DNA of 64,000 bases from Bacteroidota bacterium (lineage in GTDB: Bacteria > Chlamydiota > Chlamydiia > Chlamydiales > FEN-1388): the NCBI GenBank assembly GCA_013285825.1, contig JABDGV010000001.1:1-64000 (forward strand), read 5' to 3'. The notes below the pieces were generated by a model, which ran no database searches, was not told where the DNA came from, and saw only the letters and a list, made by a program, of their open reading frames with translations. Numbering within the stretch: the stretch's first letter is position 1; each line of letters starts with the position of its first letter. Positions 18,710 through 27,319 of the stretch are shown in pieces. A program made the position numbers and the translations under genes.

Positions 18710-20095
18710 GCCGTTATCCGTGATCGCATCGGGTATTGTCGATACAATATCGTAATTGGCAGTATACATTCGAAGATCTGGTATCAACCATATATCTGTA
18801 TCGTAGGGAAGAAAGATAGAATAGGTTTTGTAATACTGCAGTATCTTCTCCATTCCGGACCTGCGAACGATCATTGAATAGGCCCCATACCTCATCCCAG
18901 TCCTGCTTATATCTTTACTAACTTGATAAAACTTACTCATAAATGCCTGAAGCGGCTCTAACGGATAATTTGGGCGCATGGCTACAGCTCTACAAGGAAC
19001 GAGAAATCCCTGCCTATCTTTTGTATCCCTATCTGTAAAAAGAATATCCCAATTTGGATCCAAATCATCGAGCTGGTTCATCAATTCTGGAAGGAGTTGA
19101 GGATCTCGAATCACTTTTACATCATCTTCCATAACCCAAATGGTATTATACCCAGATTTCAGAGCATCATAAAGCACGGAAATATGGCTCAACACAATAC
19201 CTATTCCACCACGAGTTAGCCCAAAACAAAAATAGGATGCATTTGGATCCTGAATAAACTCGTAGCTGGGATATTCTTTGTCCTGTTCTTGGCGATAGAC
19301 GAGCGCAAGATACTTTTCTTTTGGAAATCCAAAAGTAAACCGAAGGCCAACAGCATCTACAATATTATGAGGAAGCTTCCAACCATTTACAGCTGAAAAG
19401 CGATACGGATTTATGCCATATCTTTCGAGTCCACCTGCACCAATTTTGAATTTTTCAGGTCTTTCATCCAAATTTATCATGTAAATAAAATCGATGGATT
19501 GAAATGAGTGGCTGCTTCCCTTATTGTTTGCAGGCTTTAAATAGTTCTCTATGGATATTTGAGATTTATATATCGGTGGATTATAAATAGATAACTCAGA
19601 GTAATTTAAGGCATTGACATATCCTTCATACAAATCTCGGCGGATAAAAATAGCTTCATCAACAAGTCCTTGTTCATACCAGCGAGCAACAAGAATATAA
19701 CCTTCCTGAGCAAGAAATTTATGAAGATAAATGAAATTTGCAGAGTGCTGAGTTTTTATATAGATTGATTTAAGTTGAGGAAAAAATTTGAGTGCATTCT
19801 TTAGCCAGACAAGCTCGAATTTCCCATAATCAACCACTAAATAGTCAACCGATACTACCTTCTTAATATTAGCTTTCGGAGGGAGCTCTAAAAATGCACC
19901 TGCCGGAAACGCTTCTCTGCACTGATCAAAAACTCCTGACCCCTCCCCTCCTATAATTAATCCCTTGGAATTATAGGGCAAACAGTGTGCAAGCATTTTA
20001 ATTCGACTTTTATTACTCCAGGGAAACCATCCCTCATAAATTTCAGCTGTAAGGCTCGTGCAGATAAGAACAAAAAAAAGGAGAGCTCGGCACAT
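18692..20095 (-). CDS. Exported glycosyltransferase family 25 protein with extra N-terminal domain
   Basis: 467 residues. Residues 1-17 are a signal peptide. Residues about 25-190 form a degenerate Rossmann-like domain (GLIIGGEGSGVFDQC, VDYLVVDYG, IRRDLYEGYV) resembling FkbM-type methyltransferases, but no intact SAM motif is evident. Residues about 200-440 are a GT25 domain: IDFIYMINLDERPEKF, the acceptor-side RFSAVNGWKLP, GIGIVLSHISVLYDAL, and the acidic VMEDDVKV (EDD 323-325). GT25 includes bacterial LPS galactosyltransferases and the C-terminal half of animal procollagen galactosyltransferase. A signal peptide is unusual, since donor sugar nucleotides are cytoplasmic; this suggests action in the host or secretory handling. 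It is convergent with the cyclophilin gene. Confidence 0.85.
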   Translation of the reverse strand: MCRALLFFVLICTSLTAEIYEGWFPWSNKSRIKMLAHCLPYNSKGLIIGGEGSGVFDQCREAFPAGAFLELPPKANIKKVVSVDYLVVDYGKFELVWLKNALKFFPQLKSIYIKTQHSANFIYLHKFLAQEGYILVARWYEQGLVDEAIFIRRDLYEGYVNALNYSELSIYNPPIYKSQISIENYLKPANNKGSSHSFQSIDFIYMINLDERPEKFKIGAGGLERYGINPYRFSAVNGWKLPHNIVDAVGLRFTFGFPKEKYLALVYRQEQDKEYPSYEFIQDPNASYFCFGLTRGGIGIVLSHISVLYDALKSGYNTIWVMEDDVKVIRDPQLLPELMNQLDDLDPNWDILFTDRDTKDRQGFLVPCRAVAMRPNYPLEPLQAFMSKFYQVSKDISRTGMRYGAYSMIVRRSGMEKILQYYKTYSIFLPYDTDIWLIPDLRMYTANYDIVSTIPDAITDNGKPNYK

Positions 20096-20179
20096 ATTAA
20101 GACCATTAATTGACTAGAAGTACTATCGCTATTGAGCAAGCTCTTTTCAAGAAATAACGAAAAAAGATAGCTTGTATAT

Positions 20180-20962
20180 ATGATTATTTTTGAATATCTC
20201 AGTAATTTATCTTGGTTCTATGGGTCTACTCTCATGGCAGCCCTCTTTGTAGCGGTTACCATTTTAGGGATATTCCTCGTTCGGAAAAAATTTAAACCCG
20301 AGCATCTACGTCCACACCATGATGTCGCAGGATTCGTCTATACAAATTTAGGGGTCCTCTACGCAGTCCTTTTGGGCTTTACTGTCGTCAATGCGCAACA
20401 ACGATTTGATAAGATTGTAGGTGCCGTAGAAACCGAAGCAAGTTATATCGCAGCTCTCTACCGCGATGCGGAAGTGTATCCAGACAAAAACAGGACAGAC
20501 ATCCGAGCAGGTATCAAACACTATACCCAATGCTTGTTAGACGATGAATGGGAATGCATGGTGAATGAAAAGAAAAGCAAAATGACCGAAGATGCTCTCA
20601 ATGCTTTATGGAAATCCTATTACGAAATTGACCCATCAACTCCAAGGCTTCAAACCTGGTATGCTGAATCGATAAACAAATTAAATCTTCTCACAGAAGC
20701 AAGACTTTGCAGGCTTTTAGATAGCAAAGGCTCTCTAGGCCCTGAAATGTGGTCTTTCCTTATACTGGGCGGTATCAGCATGGTTGCATTCATTTGGTTT
20801 TTTGGACTTGATAACCACAGAGCACATATCTTGATGGCATCTGTTCTTGCAGCCGCTATGGGATATCTTCTATTTCTTATCTATTCCCTCGATACGACTA
20901 TGTCAGGAAGTGTAAGCGTATCTCCCGATGCAATTAACAGTGTCTTAAAAATATTTGAATAG
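20180..20962 (+). CDS. DUF4239 (bestrophin-like) membrane protein
   Basis: 260 residues with two N-terminal transmembrane segments and two near the C-terminus enclosing a helical domain. The segment HHDVAGFVYTNLGVLYAVLLG followed by NAQQRFDKI is the hallmark of DUF4239. The family's function is not established; a channel-like role has been suggested from bestrophin similarity. ATG at 20180 is preceded by an AT-rich stretch with no strong ribosome binding site. The stop overlaps the region upstream of the next gene's ATG (20967) by a few bases, so they are probably one operon. Confidence 0.82.
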   Translation: MIIFEYLSNLSWFYGSTLMAALFVAVTILGIFLVRKKFKPEHLRPHHDVAGFVYTNLGVLYAVLLGFTVVNAQQRFDKIVGAVETEASYIAALYRDAEVYPDKNRTDIRAGIKHYTQCLLDDEWECMVNEKKSKMTEDALNALWKSYYEIDPSTPRLQTWYAESINKLNLLTEARLCRLLDSKGSLGPEMWSFLILGGISMVAFIWFFGLDNHRAHILMASVLAAAMGYLLFLIYSLDTTMSGSVSVSPDAINSVLKIFE

Positions 20963-20966
20963 AGAA

Positions 20967-21761
20967 ATGAAACAAGTCGTCAAATTTCTCTTACTTACTT
21001 TTCTTTTGATTCAGGGATCGGTTCTCATCCCAAATGAACCTCTCGATCCAACCCCCTATATTCTTCCCGAAAAAGATAGCTTAAGAATACTTCTAGACTC
21101 ACTTTTCAAATCGCCTGGCATTATCGCAAATGAGAAAACTCTTAAAACAGCCGGCTTCAAAATTCTCAGAGCACAAAAATACAGCGGTATCCGACTTGTT
21201 CAACATCCTAAATTAAAGGGATATCTCCTCAAAATATACCTCGAATCAGAAACGAGGCGAAGAAATGGACTTACCGGAGAACAATGGCTTATACAAAGGT
21301 GTATAGGAGCTTCAGCTATTCGAAAGATTATCGCACAAAACAAAATGCGATACTTCACAGTTCCGGATAAATGGCTCTACCGCGTTCTGCTGCAAAATGG
21401 CACGTCCTCTACCTTCGTCTTGGTAGTTACAGACATGAAACTCGTTCAATCAAAAGAAACTAAGAAAGCCTGGAAAACGAAAGCTACCAAAGAAGTCCTT
21501 GATGAGCTCTTCATTATATTAAGCCAGGGCTATGGATCAACTGGACTGAGAATCAATATTCCCTATACGAAAAATGGCACCTTCGCCTTGATTGATACTG
21601 AATTTCAAAAGAGAACCTTCACCCTTTCAAGAGTCAATTCCCATCTCTCCCCAAAGATGAGAGAATATTGGAATTCTCTCATCAACAGTTCAAATCAAGA
21701 CCGTTTGACGGTTTTTGATTCTACGATAGAATTTAGAGGAATCGAGCCGTTGTATAGATGA
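20967..21761 (+). CDS. Secreted protein of unknown function
   Basis: 264 residues. A signal peptide (KFLLLTFLLIQGSVLIP) begins right after the ATG at 20967; a TTG at 20955 would add four residues. The rest is soluble and basic, with no recognised motif. The segment KLKGYLLKIYLESE and later FALIDTEFQKR suggest a compact alpha/beta domain, possibly kinase-like in layout, but catalytic residues cannot be identified. It follows the DUF4239 gene directly. Its 3' end overlaps the convergent DUF952 gene by 67 bases. Confidence 0.7.
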   Translation: MKQVVKFLLLTFLLIQGSVLIPNEPLDPTPYILPEKDSLRILLDSLFKSPGIIANEKTLKTAGFKILRAQKYSGIRLVQHPKLKGYLLKIYLESETRRRNGLTGEQWLIQRCIGASAIRKIIAQNKMRYFTVPDKWLYRVLLQNGTSSTFVLVVTDMKLVQSKETKKAWKTKATKEVLDELFIILSQGYGSTGLRINIPYTKNGTFALIDTEFQKRTFTLSRVNSHLSPKMREYWNSLINSSNQDRLTVFDSTIEFRGIEPLYR

Positions 21762-22069
21762 TAGTATTTGTTTTCACCGCCGGGATTTGCCTCAAATAGA
21801 AGCTTGCCGGGCAGTTTTGATGTATCAATCTTTAAGATGACATATTCGGGCACTTGAGCCCAATATTTGCCAACAATTCGATCTAGCTGATCTTCAGTTG
21901 AAAGGTGGATGAATGCATCATCCTCTGAAGAAAGCTTAACCGTTTTGTCGCTTGCTTTCCAATTTTCAACCGAAAGAACCTTGTAGAGATATTTCGGAGT
22001 CTCACCATCTGCAAAAAGAGAGGTGATCATCAAAGCTCCAAGGACCATTGCAACCATTCGATAAATCAT
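21695..22069 (-). CDS. DUF952 family protein with signal peptide
   Basis: 124 residues. After a hydrophobic N-terminus (MVAMVLGALMITSLFADG) comes a DUF952 domain: YLYKVLSVENW, DDAFIHLSTEDQLDRI, YVILKIDTSKL, LLFEANPGG and YYHLYNGSIPLNSI. DUF952 proteins are usually cytosolic and about 110 residues long; an exported version is unusual. Function unknown. The ATG overlaps the stop of the upstream esterase gene by four bases, so translation is probably coupled. Confidence 0.85.
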   Translation of the reverse strand: MIYRMVAMVLGALMITSLFADGETPKYLYKVLSVENWKASDKTVKLSSEDDAFIHLSTEDQLDRIVGKYWAQVPEYVILKIDTSKLPGKLLFEANPGGENKYYHLYNGSIPLNSIVESKTVKRS

Positions 22070-22983
22070 AAAGCTCTTACTCTTGCTGCTGCCTCTTGAA
22101 TTGCCTGCTCGGTATATTTTAAATCAACTGGCATGTTCATAAAGCTATGGATCGTTCTCGGATAAACTTTTGATTCAACAGAAACGCCAAACGACTTCAA
22201 CTTCTTGGCATATGCTATAGCTTCTACGCAAAGAGGATCAAATTCAGCAGCCACAATATAGGCTGGAGGAAGGTTGCTTAAATCTGAGCAATCTAGAGGC
22301 GATGCATACGAGTTTTTCAATTCTTTGGGATTTTGCACATACATCTGCCAATACTTATTCATACCGGCAAAAGTAACAAAAGACTGGTCAGGGCTTTCAT
22401 CATAGACTTTTTTATCAAGGGACGAGGTAGTTACAGGATACAGAAGAAGCTGAAGTGCGATTTTTGGACCTTTTCGATCACGTGCCATGAGTGCAACAGC
22501 TGCTGCCAAAGTACCGCCTGCGCTTTCTCCCGCAACGCAGACTCGATGGGCATCTGCTGAAAATTGTTTTGCATGTTCTATAAGCCATTGAGTTGCCTTG
22601 TAACAATCTTCCACTCCTTTTGGAAAGGGATTTTCAGGCGCGAGACGATATTCTACTGTCGCAACCACTGCCTTTGCACGGTTTGCCATCCTTCGGCAAA
22701 AGTTTTCATTCTGATCAATACCCCCAAATACCCACCCGCCACCGTGAAAATGGATCATCAAGGGAAATGGTCCTTTTCCTTCAGGTATAAAAACTCGCAC
22801 TGGAATTGCATACTCTTGATCGGGGACAAGTACATTCTCAAATCGAGCAACCGTTTCAAAAGAGCTTTTAGGAACAGAAAAGAAGGCTTTAGACATAGCT
22901 CTTGCCTCTTCAAGAGATTTTCCTTCACTTGCTTTCACCATCTTGGCAAAACCATTAAGAAAATTTGTCGTTACGGCGTCCAT
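22066..22983 (-). CDS. Alpha/beta hydrolase, HSL-type esterase/lipase
   Basis: 305 residues of the hormone-sensitive lipase group (alpha/beta-hydrolase_3). The oxyanion motif HFHGGGWVFGG, the nucleophile motif GESAGG, the acid in EFDPLCVE and the His in RTIHSFMNM form a complete triad. These cytosolic enzymes hydrolyse short-chain carboxylic esters. ATG at 22983 has a strong AAGGAG (TAGAAGGAGTAGGAC). Overlaps of 13 bases with endonuclease V upstream and four with the DUF952 gene downstream make a tight leftward operon of functionally unrelated genes. Confidence 0.92.
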   Translation of the reverse strand: MDAVTTNFLNGFAKMVKASEGKSLEEARAMSKAFFSVPKSSFETVARFENVLVPDQEYAIPVRVFIPEGKGPFPLMIHFHGGGWVFGGIDQNENFCRRMANRAKAVVATVEYRLAPENPFPKGVEDCYKATQWLIEHAKQFSADAHRVCVAGESAGGTLAAAVALMARDRKGPKIALQLLLYPVTTSSLDKKVYDESPDQSFVTFAGMNKYWQMYVQNPKELKNSYASPLDCSDLSNLPPAYIVAAEFDPLCVEAIAYAKKLKSFGVSVESKVYPRTIHSFMNMPVDLKYTEQAIQEAAARVRAL

Positions 22984-23717
22984 GTCCTACTCCTTCTATG
23001 TTGATTAGCAGCAATATGTGCCTGCCTTGTCGCCTCTGGCAAACGATATCCCTTTAAGCAGCGTTTAACAACTTCGACAGCAGTCTGTAGAGATATTCGA
23101 TGGCCTATGGATATGATGAGAGGATTTGATCCTCGCTTTGTTCGTAAAGACATGGCTACAGTCTTGCCCTTCCAGATCAAGGACAGTTGACTGCCAACCT
23201 CTTTTCCAAGTTCTCCCGATTGTTCACCAACCAAAATCGATTTAGCAACACCAATGGTCGGTATATCCAACAGGACGCCAATATGGCTTGCAATACCCAA
23301 CCCTCGAGGATGGCATATTCCTTGACCATCAATTAAAAGTACATCGGGCTTTTTCTGAAGCTTTTCAAAGGAGCGTATTAGTGATGGGGACTCTCTAAAA
23401 CTCAAAAGGCCTGGGATATAGGGAAAGGTCTGTTTTTCAGCAACAGAGCTCGTTTCTACCACCTGCAAGTTCTCATATGAAAGAGCAACCGTTGAAGCAT
23501 AAATCATCTGATGAGGATCATAGAGGTTGCAGCTGACATCCATCCCGCCAACGATTTGGATTGAATCAGCCAAGTCTTCAACGATAACCTTTTCAGCAAG
23601 CTCACGTTGAACTTCCACTGCCTCTTGGTATTTCAATAGACCTTTTGCATACTTAAATGGTTTGGAAAAATCAGAGATTTTTTCGCTATTTTTAATTTCT
23701 GTCGACAAGACATACAC
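22971..23717 (-). CDS. nfi: Endonuclease V (deoxyinosine 3'-endonuclease)
   Basis: 248 residues. Catalytic acidic residues are visible in VGGMDVSCN (Asp), PYIPGLLSFRE (Glu) and DVLLIDGQGICHPRGLGIASHIG (Asp), the standard EndoV set. The enzyme nicks DNA one base 3' of deoxyinosine and starts alternative excision repair; in some bacteria it also acts on RNA. The start used is GTG at 23717. The family-conserved part begins only around residue 27, so the true start may be later. It heads the leftward operon with the esterase and DUF952 genes. Confidence 0.92.
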   Translation of the reverse strand: MYVLSTEIKNSEKISDFSKPFKYAKGLLKYQEAVEVQRELAEKVIVEDLADSIQIVGGMDVSCNLYDPHQMIYASTVALSYENLQVVETSSVAEKQTFPYIPGLLSFRESPSLIRSFEKLQKKPDVLLIDGQGICHPRGLGIASHIGVLLDIPTIGVAKSILVGEQSGELGKEVGSQLSLIWKGKTVAMSLRTKRGSNPLIISIGHRISLQTAVEVVKRCLKGYRLPEATRQAHIAANQHRRSRTWTP

Positions 23718-24123
23718 ATAGTGTAGGCGAGGAAACAGAAATTAAAAAGTGCAAAAAAGATCGGTTTTAACAAGCCGCTTAAGTTATGCAAAAGGTCGAA
23801 TACAAAGCTCTCCGCCTTTACGCTCAAATTTCGTGCCAAACTCAAGGGACAGATGCTGCATGCGTTGTAATAGATTCAGCAGCATCATCACCTTGAGCAC
23901 GATGAACGAAGAAATGTTCAATCAAGGAAGGAATTAGCCGCAAGGAAAGAATACCTGATGCATCTGTACTTTTCAGGATAGGGAGGAGATTTCCCTAGAA
24001 AGATATTGAGAAATTTGAATCTGGTTGGGATGAACCTAAATAGTCATTAACAAGCATGTCCAACATGATGTCGCAGGTCAAGCCTAGTACAACCTTTTTA
24101 GTTATCCCAACCAAAATTTAACC
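23718..24123. other. Intergenic region with a short frame and an inverted repeat
   Basis: There is no convincing gene in these 406 bases. A 45-codon minus-strand frame (23784-23921, TTG start, no ribosome binding site) ends in a protein-like FGTKFERKGGELCIRPFA and could be a remnant of a decayed gene. At 24023-24031 and 24104-24112 there is an exact 9-base inverted pair (GGTTGGGAT/ATCCCAACC) with further complementarity around it, enclosing about 70 bases; this might be a small mobile-element remnant. Confidence 0.45.
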
Positions 24124-24273
24124 CTACTGATTTTGATCAGCAGGACCGCGCGTATCATCAATTCTGTGTTCATGTTGATGTTGACGCTTTTCATGCTTCA
24201 ACGCTCTTTTTTCTTTGAGCGTATGAGCAGGTTTTTTTCTGTCTTCTCTACGGTGTTTGGATTCCTTGGACAT
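24124..24273 (-). CDS. Small 49-residue highly basic protein
   Basis: A short frame with a strong GGAGG just upstream of its ATG at 24273. The protein starts MSKESKHRREDRKKPAHT and continues with a Lys/His/Arg-rich stretch (KHEKRQHQHEHR) before an acidic-ended tail. It has no hydrophobic segment and is probably disordered. The charge suggests nucleic acid binding or a ribosome-associated role, but no family was recognised. It is isolated between endonuclease V and the Nudix gene and could be co-transcribed with the Nudix gene upstream. Confidence 0.65.
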   Translation of the reverse strand: MSKESKHRREDRKKPAHTLKEKRALKHEKRQHQHEHRIDDTRGPADQNQ

Positions 24274-24332
24274 AATATCCTCCTAATAACCAAACTCATT
24301 CTATAAACAAATGTTTAATTTGTCAAAGGTGA

Positions 24333-24896
24333 CTACTTTAACTGAGAATAAAGAAAAAAAGCTGTACCAAGCTGTCCATCGATGTCCGTACCGTTTTGAA
24401 TCATTCGCTTTACCTCTTCCAAAGTCAACAATAGTGTTTCTTGGATTTCTCCAGGATCACGGTTGGGTTCTTGCACTTTTGATACCCTCTTCGCTAAGAC
24501 AAAATAGATTTTCTGGCAACTTATCCCTGGATATGGATAAGCGCTTCCCAAGTAGACAAACTCTTCAGCCGTAAAGCCCGTTTCCTCTAATAACTCTCTT
24601 TGAGCTGTTATGATAGGCTCTTCCTCCTCAATTTTGCCGCCTGGACAGGTAAGCAGAAACTTTCCAGTCGGATGTCTATACTCTTGATTAAGTAGTACAC
24701 GATTATCCTCTGTGATGGCCAAAACTACGACAGCGTCCGATCGCGGTGCCACAGAAAAATAATTGTATTTAGAACCATCAGAAAGACAGAGACGATCCTC
24801 TATCACTTGGAAATAACTATCCAAAATCACTTTTGATGATTCAACATTTGGAGCTGAAAGCAACTGTTGGCCTGCTAAAAGTGCAATAGAAATCAT
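24333..24896 (-). CDS. Nudix hydrolase (ADP-ribose pyrophosphatase-like)
   Basis: 187 residues. The Nudix box is CPGGKIEEEEPIITAQRELLEETGF, split here as GGKIEEEEP then AQRELLEETGF, with the metal-binding REXXEE core intact. Upstream VLLNQEYRHPTGKFLL is typical of ADP-ribose/sugar-nucleotide pyrophosphatases. The first about 20 residues (ISIALLAGQQLLSAP) are hydrophobic and could act as a signal peptide, which would be unusual; alternatively translation begins later. Predicted to hydrolyse nucleoside diphosphate derivatives. Confidence 0.88.
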   Translation of the reverse strand: MISIALLAGQQLLSAPNVESSKVILDSYFQVIEDRLCLSDGSKYNYFSVAPRSDAVVVLAITEDNRVLLNQEYRHPTGKFLLTCPGGKIEEEEPIITAQRELLEETGFTAEEFVYLGSAYPYPGISCQKIYFVLAKRVSKVQEPNRDPGEIQETLLLTLEEVKRMIQNGTDIDGQLGTAFFLYSQLK

Positions 24897-24980
24897 AAAA
24901 ACCCTACTAAAAATTAAGTAAATACTTGATTTAATTAAAAATTTGTGAAAAAATTACTCTACTTAATAATCCCAACAATC

Positions 24981-26204
24981 ATGACTTTTAGAGATCTTAA
25001 ATATCTTCTCCTTATCACCGTCGTCTTTATTGCCGCGTGCATTGAGACAGATATCTATCTTCCTGCCTTTGCAGATATGATGGCCTATTTCGGCACCTCC
25101 GAAGATCAGATTCAAAGTTTACTTACTTGGAACTTTGTTGGCATCTGTCTTTCTGGTCCCTTTTACGGCCCCATATCCGATTCTATTGGGAGAAAAAAGC
25201 CTCTTCTCTTTGCTCTGTGCTTATTTTTATTGGGCAGTATAATTACAATCTATGCAGACAGCTTCGAGTATATGCTCTGGGGCCGATTTCTCCAAGGACT
25301 TGGCAGCGGAGGCTGTTTTACGCTTGGAACTGCTATTATCTTTGATGCCTTTCAAGCCGAAAAAGCAGTAGTCGCTTTAAGCTACCTCAACTCATCAATC
25401 CCCTTCATTATGTCCGTCGCACCCATGCTGGGAGGATATCTCAATCTGACGTATGGCTTTCGAGCCAACTTTTTTGCCATCGCTCTCTTCGTATTATTAA
25501 GCCTTATCATCTGCATCTTCTATTTTTCTGAACCGCTCGATGAAGACAAACGATCCCCTTTTCAAATCAAAAAGGTCCTGCATGACTTTAAAAGGACATG
25601 CACAAGCCTTCCCTTCTGGCAGCTCACCATAGCTGTAAGCTTAATGTTTGCAGGCTACATCGTCTTCTTATCTGGAACGGCCGTACTCTTTGTTATTGAA
25701 TTGGGTGTAAGTAAACAAGACTTTCCCTATTACCAAGCAGCGCTTCTTCTCGCTTGGCTCTTAGCAAGCATTACCTATAACCGCGTCCTGACCCTTTTCG
25801 GAAATTATAGAGTCAAAGTTATTGGAACCGCCCTTCTCGCCTTAGGAGGAATTACGCTTCTCATGACAGCTATCTTCGGGCCAAAAGACCCTCTCCTTCT
25901 TACCGGCAGCATGCTTCTTTATACTGTTGGCTGCAACTGGACGCAGGGACTCTATTTCCCAGAATGCATGGAACTTTTCCCAGACATCAAAGGGATTACT
26001 GCGAGTTTAATTACGAGTGGCAGGCTTCTCTTCACATCTTTAGTCGTCGCTCTCTCAAGCGCAATGTATAACGCAACTATCTATCCAATCGTTGGGATAA
26101 TTGTAGGAATCGTTGCCATAATCGTGCCTCTCTTGATCTTTTATGAAAGAGCAAACAAGGGCGTGAGCAAAGCTACCATACCTGCACAATCATTGATTCA
26201 CTAA
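24981..26204 (+). CDS. MFS transporter, Bcr/CflA drug-resistance family
   Basis: 407 residues with 12 predicted transmembrane segments. The DHA1 loop motif GPISDSIGRKKPLL follows TM2, and TDIYLPAFADMMAYF in TM1 is the Bcr/CflA signature. Members export drugs, and some export small metabolites such as cysteine, in exchange for protons. ATG at 24981 was chosen because MTFRDLKYLLL is a normal start for the family; a GTG at 24945 would add 12 hydrophobic residues. It ends in a 15-base convergent overlap with the LD-carboxypeptidase gene. Confidence 0.9.
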   Translation: MTFRDLKYLLLITVVFIAACIETDIYLPAFADMMAYFGTSEDQIQSLLTWNFVGICLSGPFYGPISDSIGRKKPLLFALCLFLLGSIITIYADSFEYMLWGRFLQGLGSGGCFTLGTAIIFDAFQAEKAVVALSYLNSSIPFIMSVAPMLGGYLNLTYGFRANFFAIALFVLLSLIICIFYFSEPLDEDKRSPFQIKKVLHDFKRTCTSLPFWQLTIAVSLMFAGYIVFLSGTAVLFVIELGVSKQDFPYYQAALLLAWLLASITYNRVLTLFGNYRVKVIGTALLALGGITLLMTAIFGPKDPLLLTGSMLLYTVGCNWTQGLYFPECMELFPDIKGITASLITSGRLLFTSLVVALSSAMYNATIYPIVGIIVGIVAIIVPLLIFYERANKGVSKATIPAQSLIH

Positions 26205-27200
26205 CACCGAACCTTCAAGCAATTCAACCTTTAGAAATGCTGTATCAACCTCCACAGCAATATTTAATGGCAATGTTGTTTGATACGTATCATGGCCGGT
26301 GGGAAAATTGCTGATCACGGGATATGGAGCATCTTTAAAGTACTGAGCAAACACTTCATCAAGCGTAAAGCCATTCGCGTATGTAGATGTACAGTCTGTC
26401 CAACCCCCCAAAATAACTGCGGCGGGCTTATCAAGGAGACCCGAAGCCTTCAGCTGCCAAAGCATCCTATCAACGCTATATACAGGTGCATTCACATCTT
26501 CCAAAACTAACACTTTTCCCTCAGTATTTAACTGCCAAGGTGTCCCGCATAAAATTGTTATAAGGGTAATATTCCCGCCGATAAGTTGTCCTGCTGCCTT
26601 GCCTGCTGATATGACCTTGAGACCCTCTGGAACAAATATCTCTCCTCGCTTGTTCTCAACCAAAACCTTATTCAACTCAGTGAAGGCATACGCAGAGTCA
26701 AAAGAACTTTCCGGCTCATCGAAAAAATTCAACACAGGCGCTAAGAAGGTGACAAGACCTGTTTTCATCTGAATAGCTTGGTGAAGCGCAGTAATATCGC
26801 TCATGCCAATGAATATCTTGGGATGATCTTTAATCCAGTTATAATCCAATAAATCAAGCATACGGGGTGTGCCATATCCGCCTCTAAAGCACCATATCGC
26901 TTTGACTTCGGGATTTTTCCAAGCTGCCATCAAGGCATCTGCCCGCTCTCTATCAGTCCCAGCTAGATAACCATATATATGCACTTGGGATGGGTATTGA
27001 ATAGTTCTAAATCCTTGGCTCTCGAGCCATGCTGCCTTTCGATTGACGACCTCTTCTCCTCCTTCCAGTTTCTTATCTAAATAAGAGGCTGGAAAGACAA
27101 GCGCTATCAAATCACCCTTTTGGAGCGCAGGAGATAAAATAGCGGGCATATCTGCTGATATTGACGAGATACAGAATAGAAAAAGAATTATTAATTTCAT
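26190..27200 (-). CDS. Exported S66 family LD-carboxypeptidase
   Basis: 336 residues. A signal peptide (MKLIILFLFCISSISA) is followed by a peptidase S66 domain. The nucleophile Ser lies in FIGMSDITALHQA, the Glu in VLEDVNAPVY and the His in PTGHDTYQTTLPL, giving the Ser-Glu-His triad. S66 enzymes cleave the L-Lys/DAP-D-Ala bond of murein tetrapeptides during recycling, or act on microcin-type peptides (MccF). Most LdcA enzymes are cytoplasmic; an export signal is unusual and suggests action in the periplasm. Its presence fits a cryptic or modified peptidoglycan. ATG at 27200 has a GAGGGA nearby. Confidence 0.92.
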   Translation of the reverse strand: MKLIILFLFCISSISADMPAILSPALQKGDLIALVFPASYLDKKLEGGEEVVNRKAAWLESQGFRTIQYPSQVHIYGYLAGTDRERADALMAAWKNPEVKAIWCFRGGYGTPRMLDLLDYNWIKDHPKIFIGMSDITALHQAIQMKTGLVTFLAPVLNFFDEPESSFDSAYAFTELNKVLVENKRGEIFVPEGLKVISAGKAAGQLIGGNITLITILCGTPWQLNTEGKVLVLEDVNAPVYSVDRMLWQLKASGLLDKPAAVILGGWTDCTSTYANGFTLDEVFAQYFKDAPYPVISNFPTGHDTYQTTLPLNIAVEVDTAFLKVELLEGSVLVNQ

Positions 27201-27260
27201 GAAAATCCCTCGTAAATCACAGCAAGTATATCTCTGGAAAAAACTGAAAACAACCTCTTA

Positions 27261-27290
27261 TTGACACATAATACGTATACGTATTATGTT
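27261..27290 (+). promoter_or_regulatory. Promoter with 24-bp palindromic operator
   Basis: A consensus -35 TTGACA (27261-27266) and a -10-like TATGTT (27285-27290) are 18 bases apart. The spacer is filled by a perfect 24-bp palindrome (27266-27289) centred on ACGTATACGT, followed by a further ATACGTAT half-copy. The third gene of the downstream operon encodes a MarR-type regulator, so the site is probably its autoregulatory operator: binding would block RNA polymerase. Confidence 0.75.
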
Positions 27291-27319
27291 TATACGTATG
27301 AATGAATAGGAGTATTGAG

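Noticed and set aside
22564-23004. 146-codon plus-strand frame
   Set aside because: It lies wholly opposite the esterase gene, which has complete catalytic motifs and a good ribosome binding site.
23749-23937. 62-codon plus-strand frame in the intergenic region
   Set aside because: No ribosome binding site and no protein-like pattern; the opposite strand looks more like a remnant.
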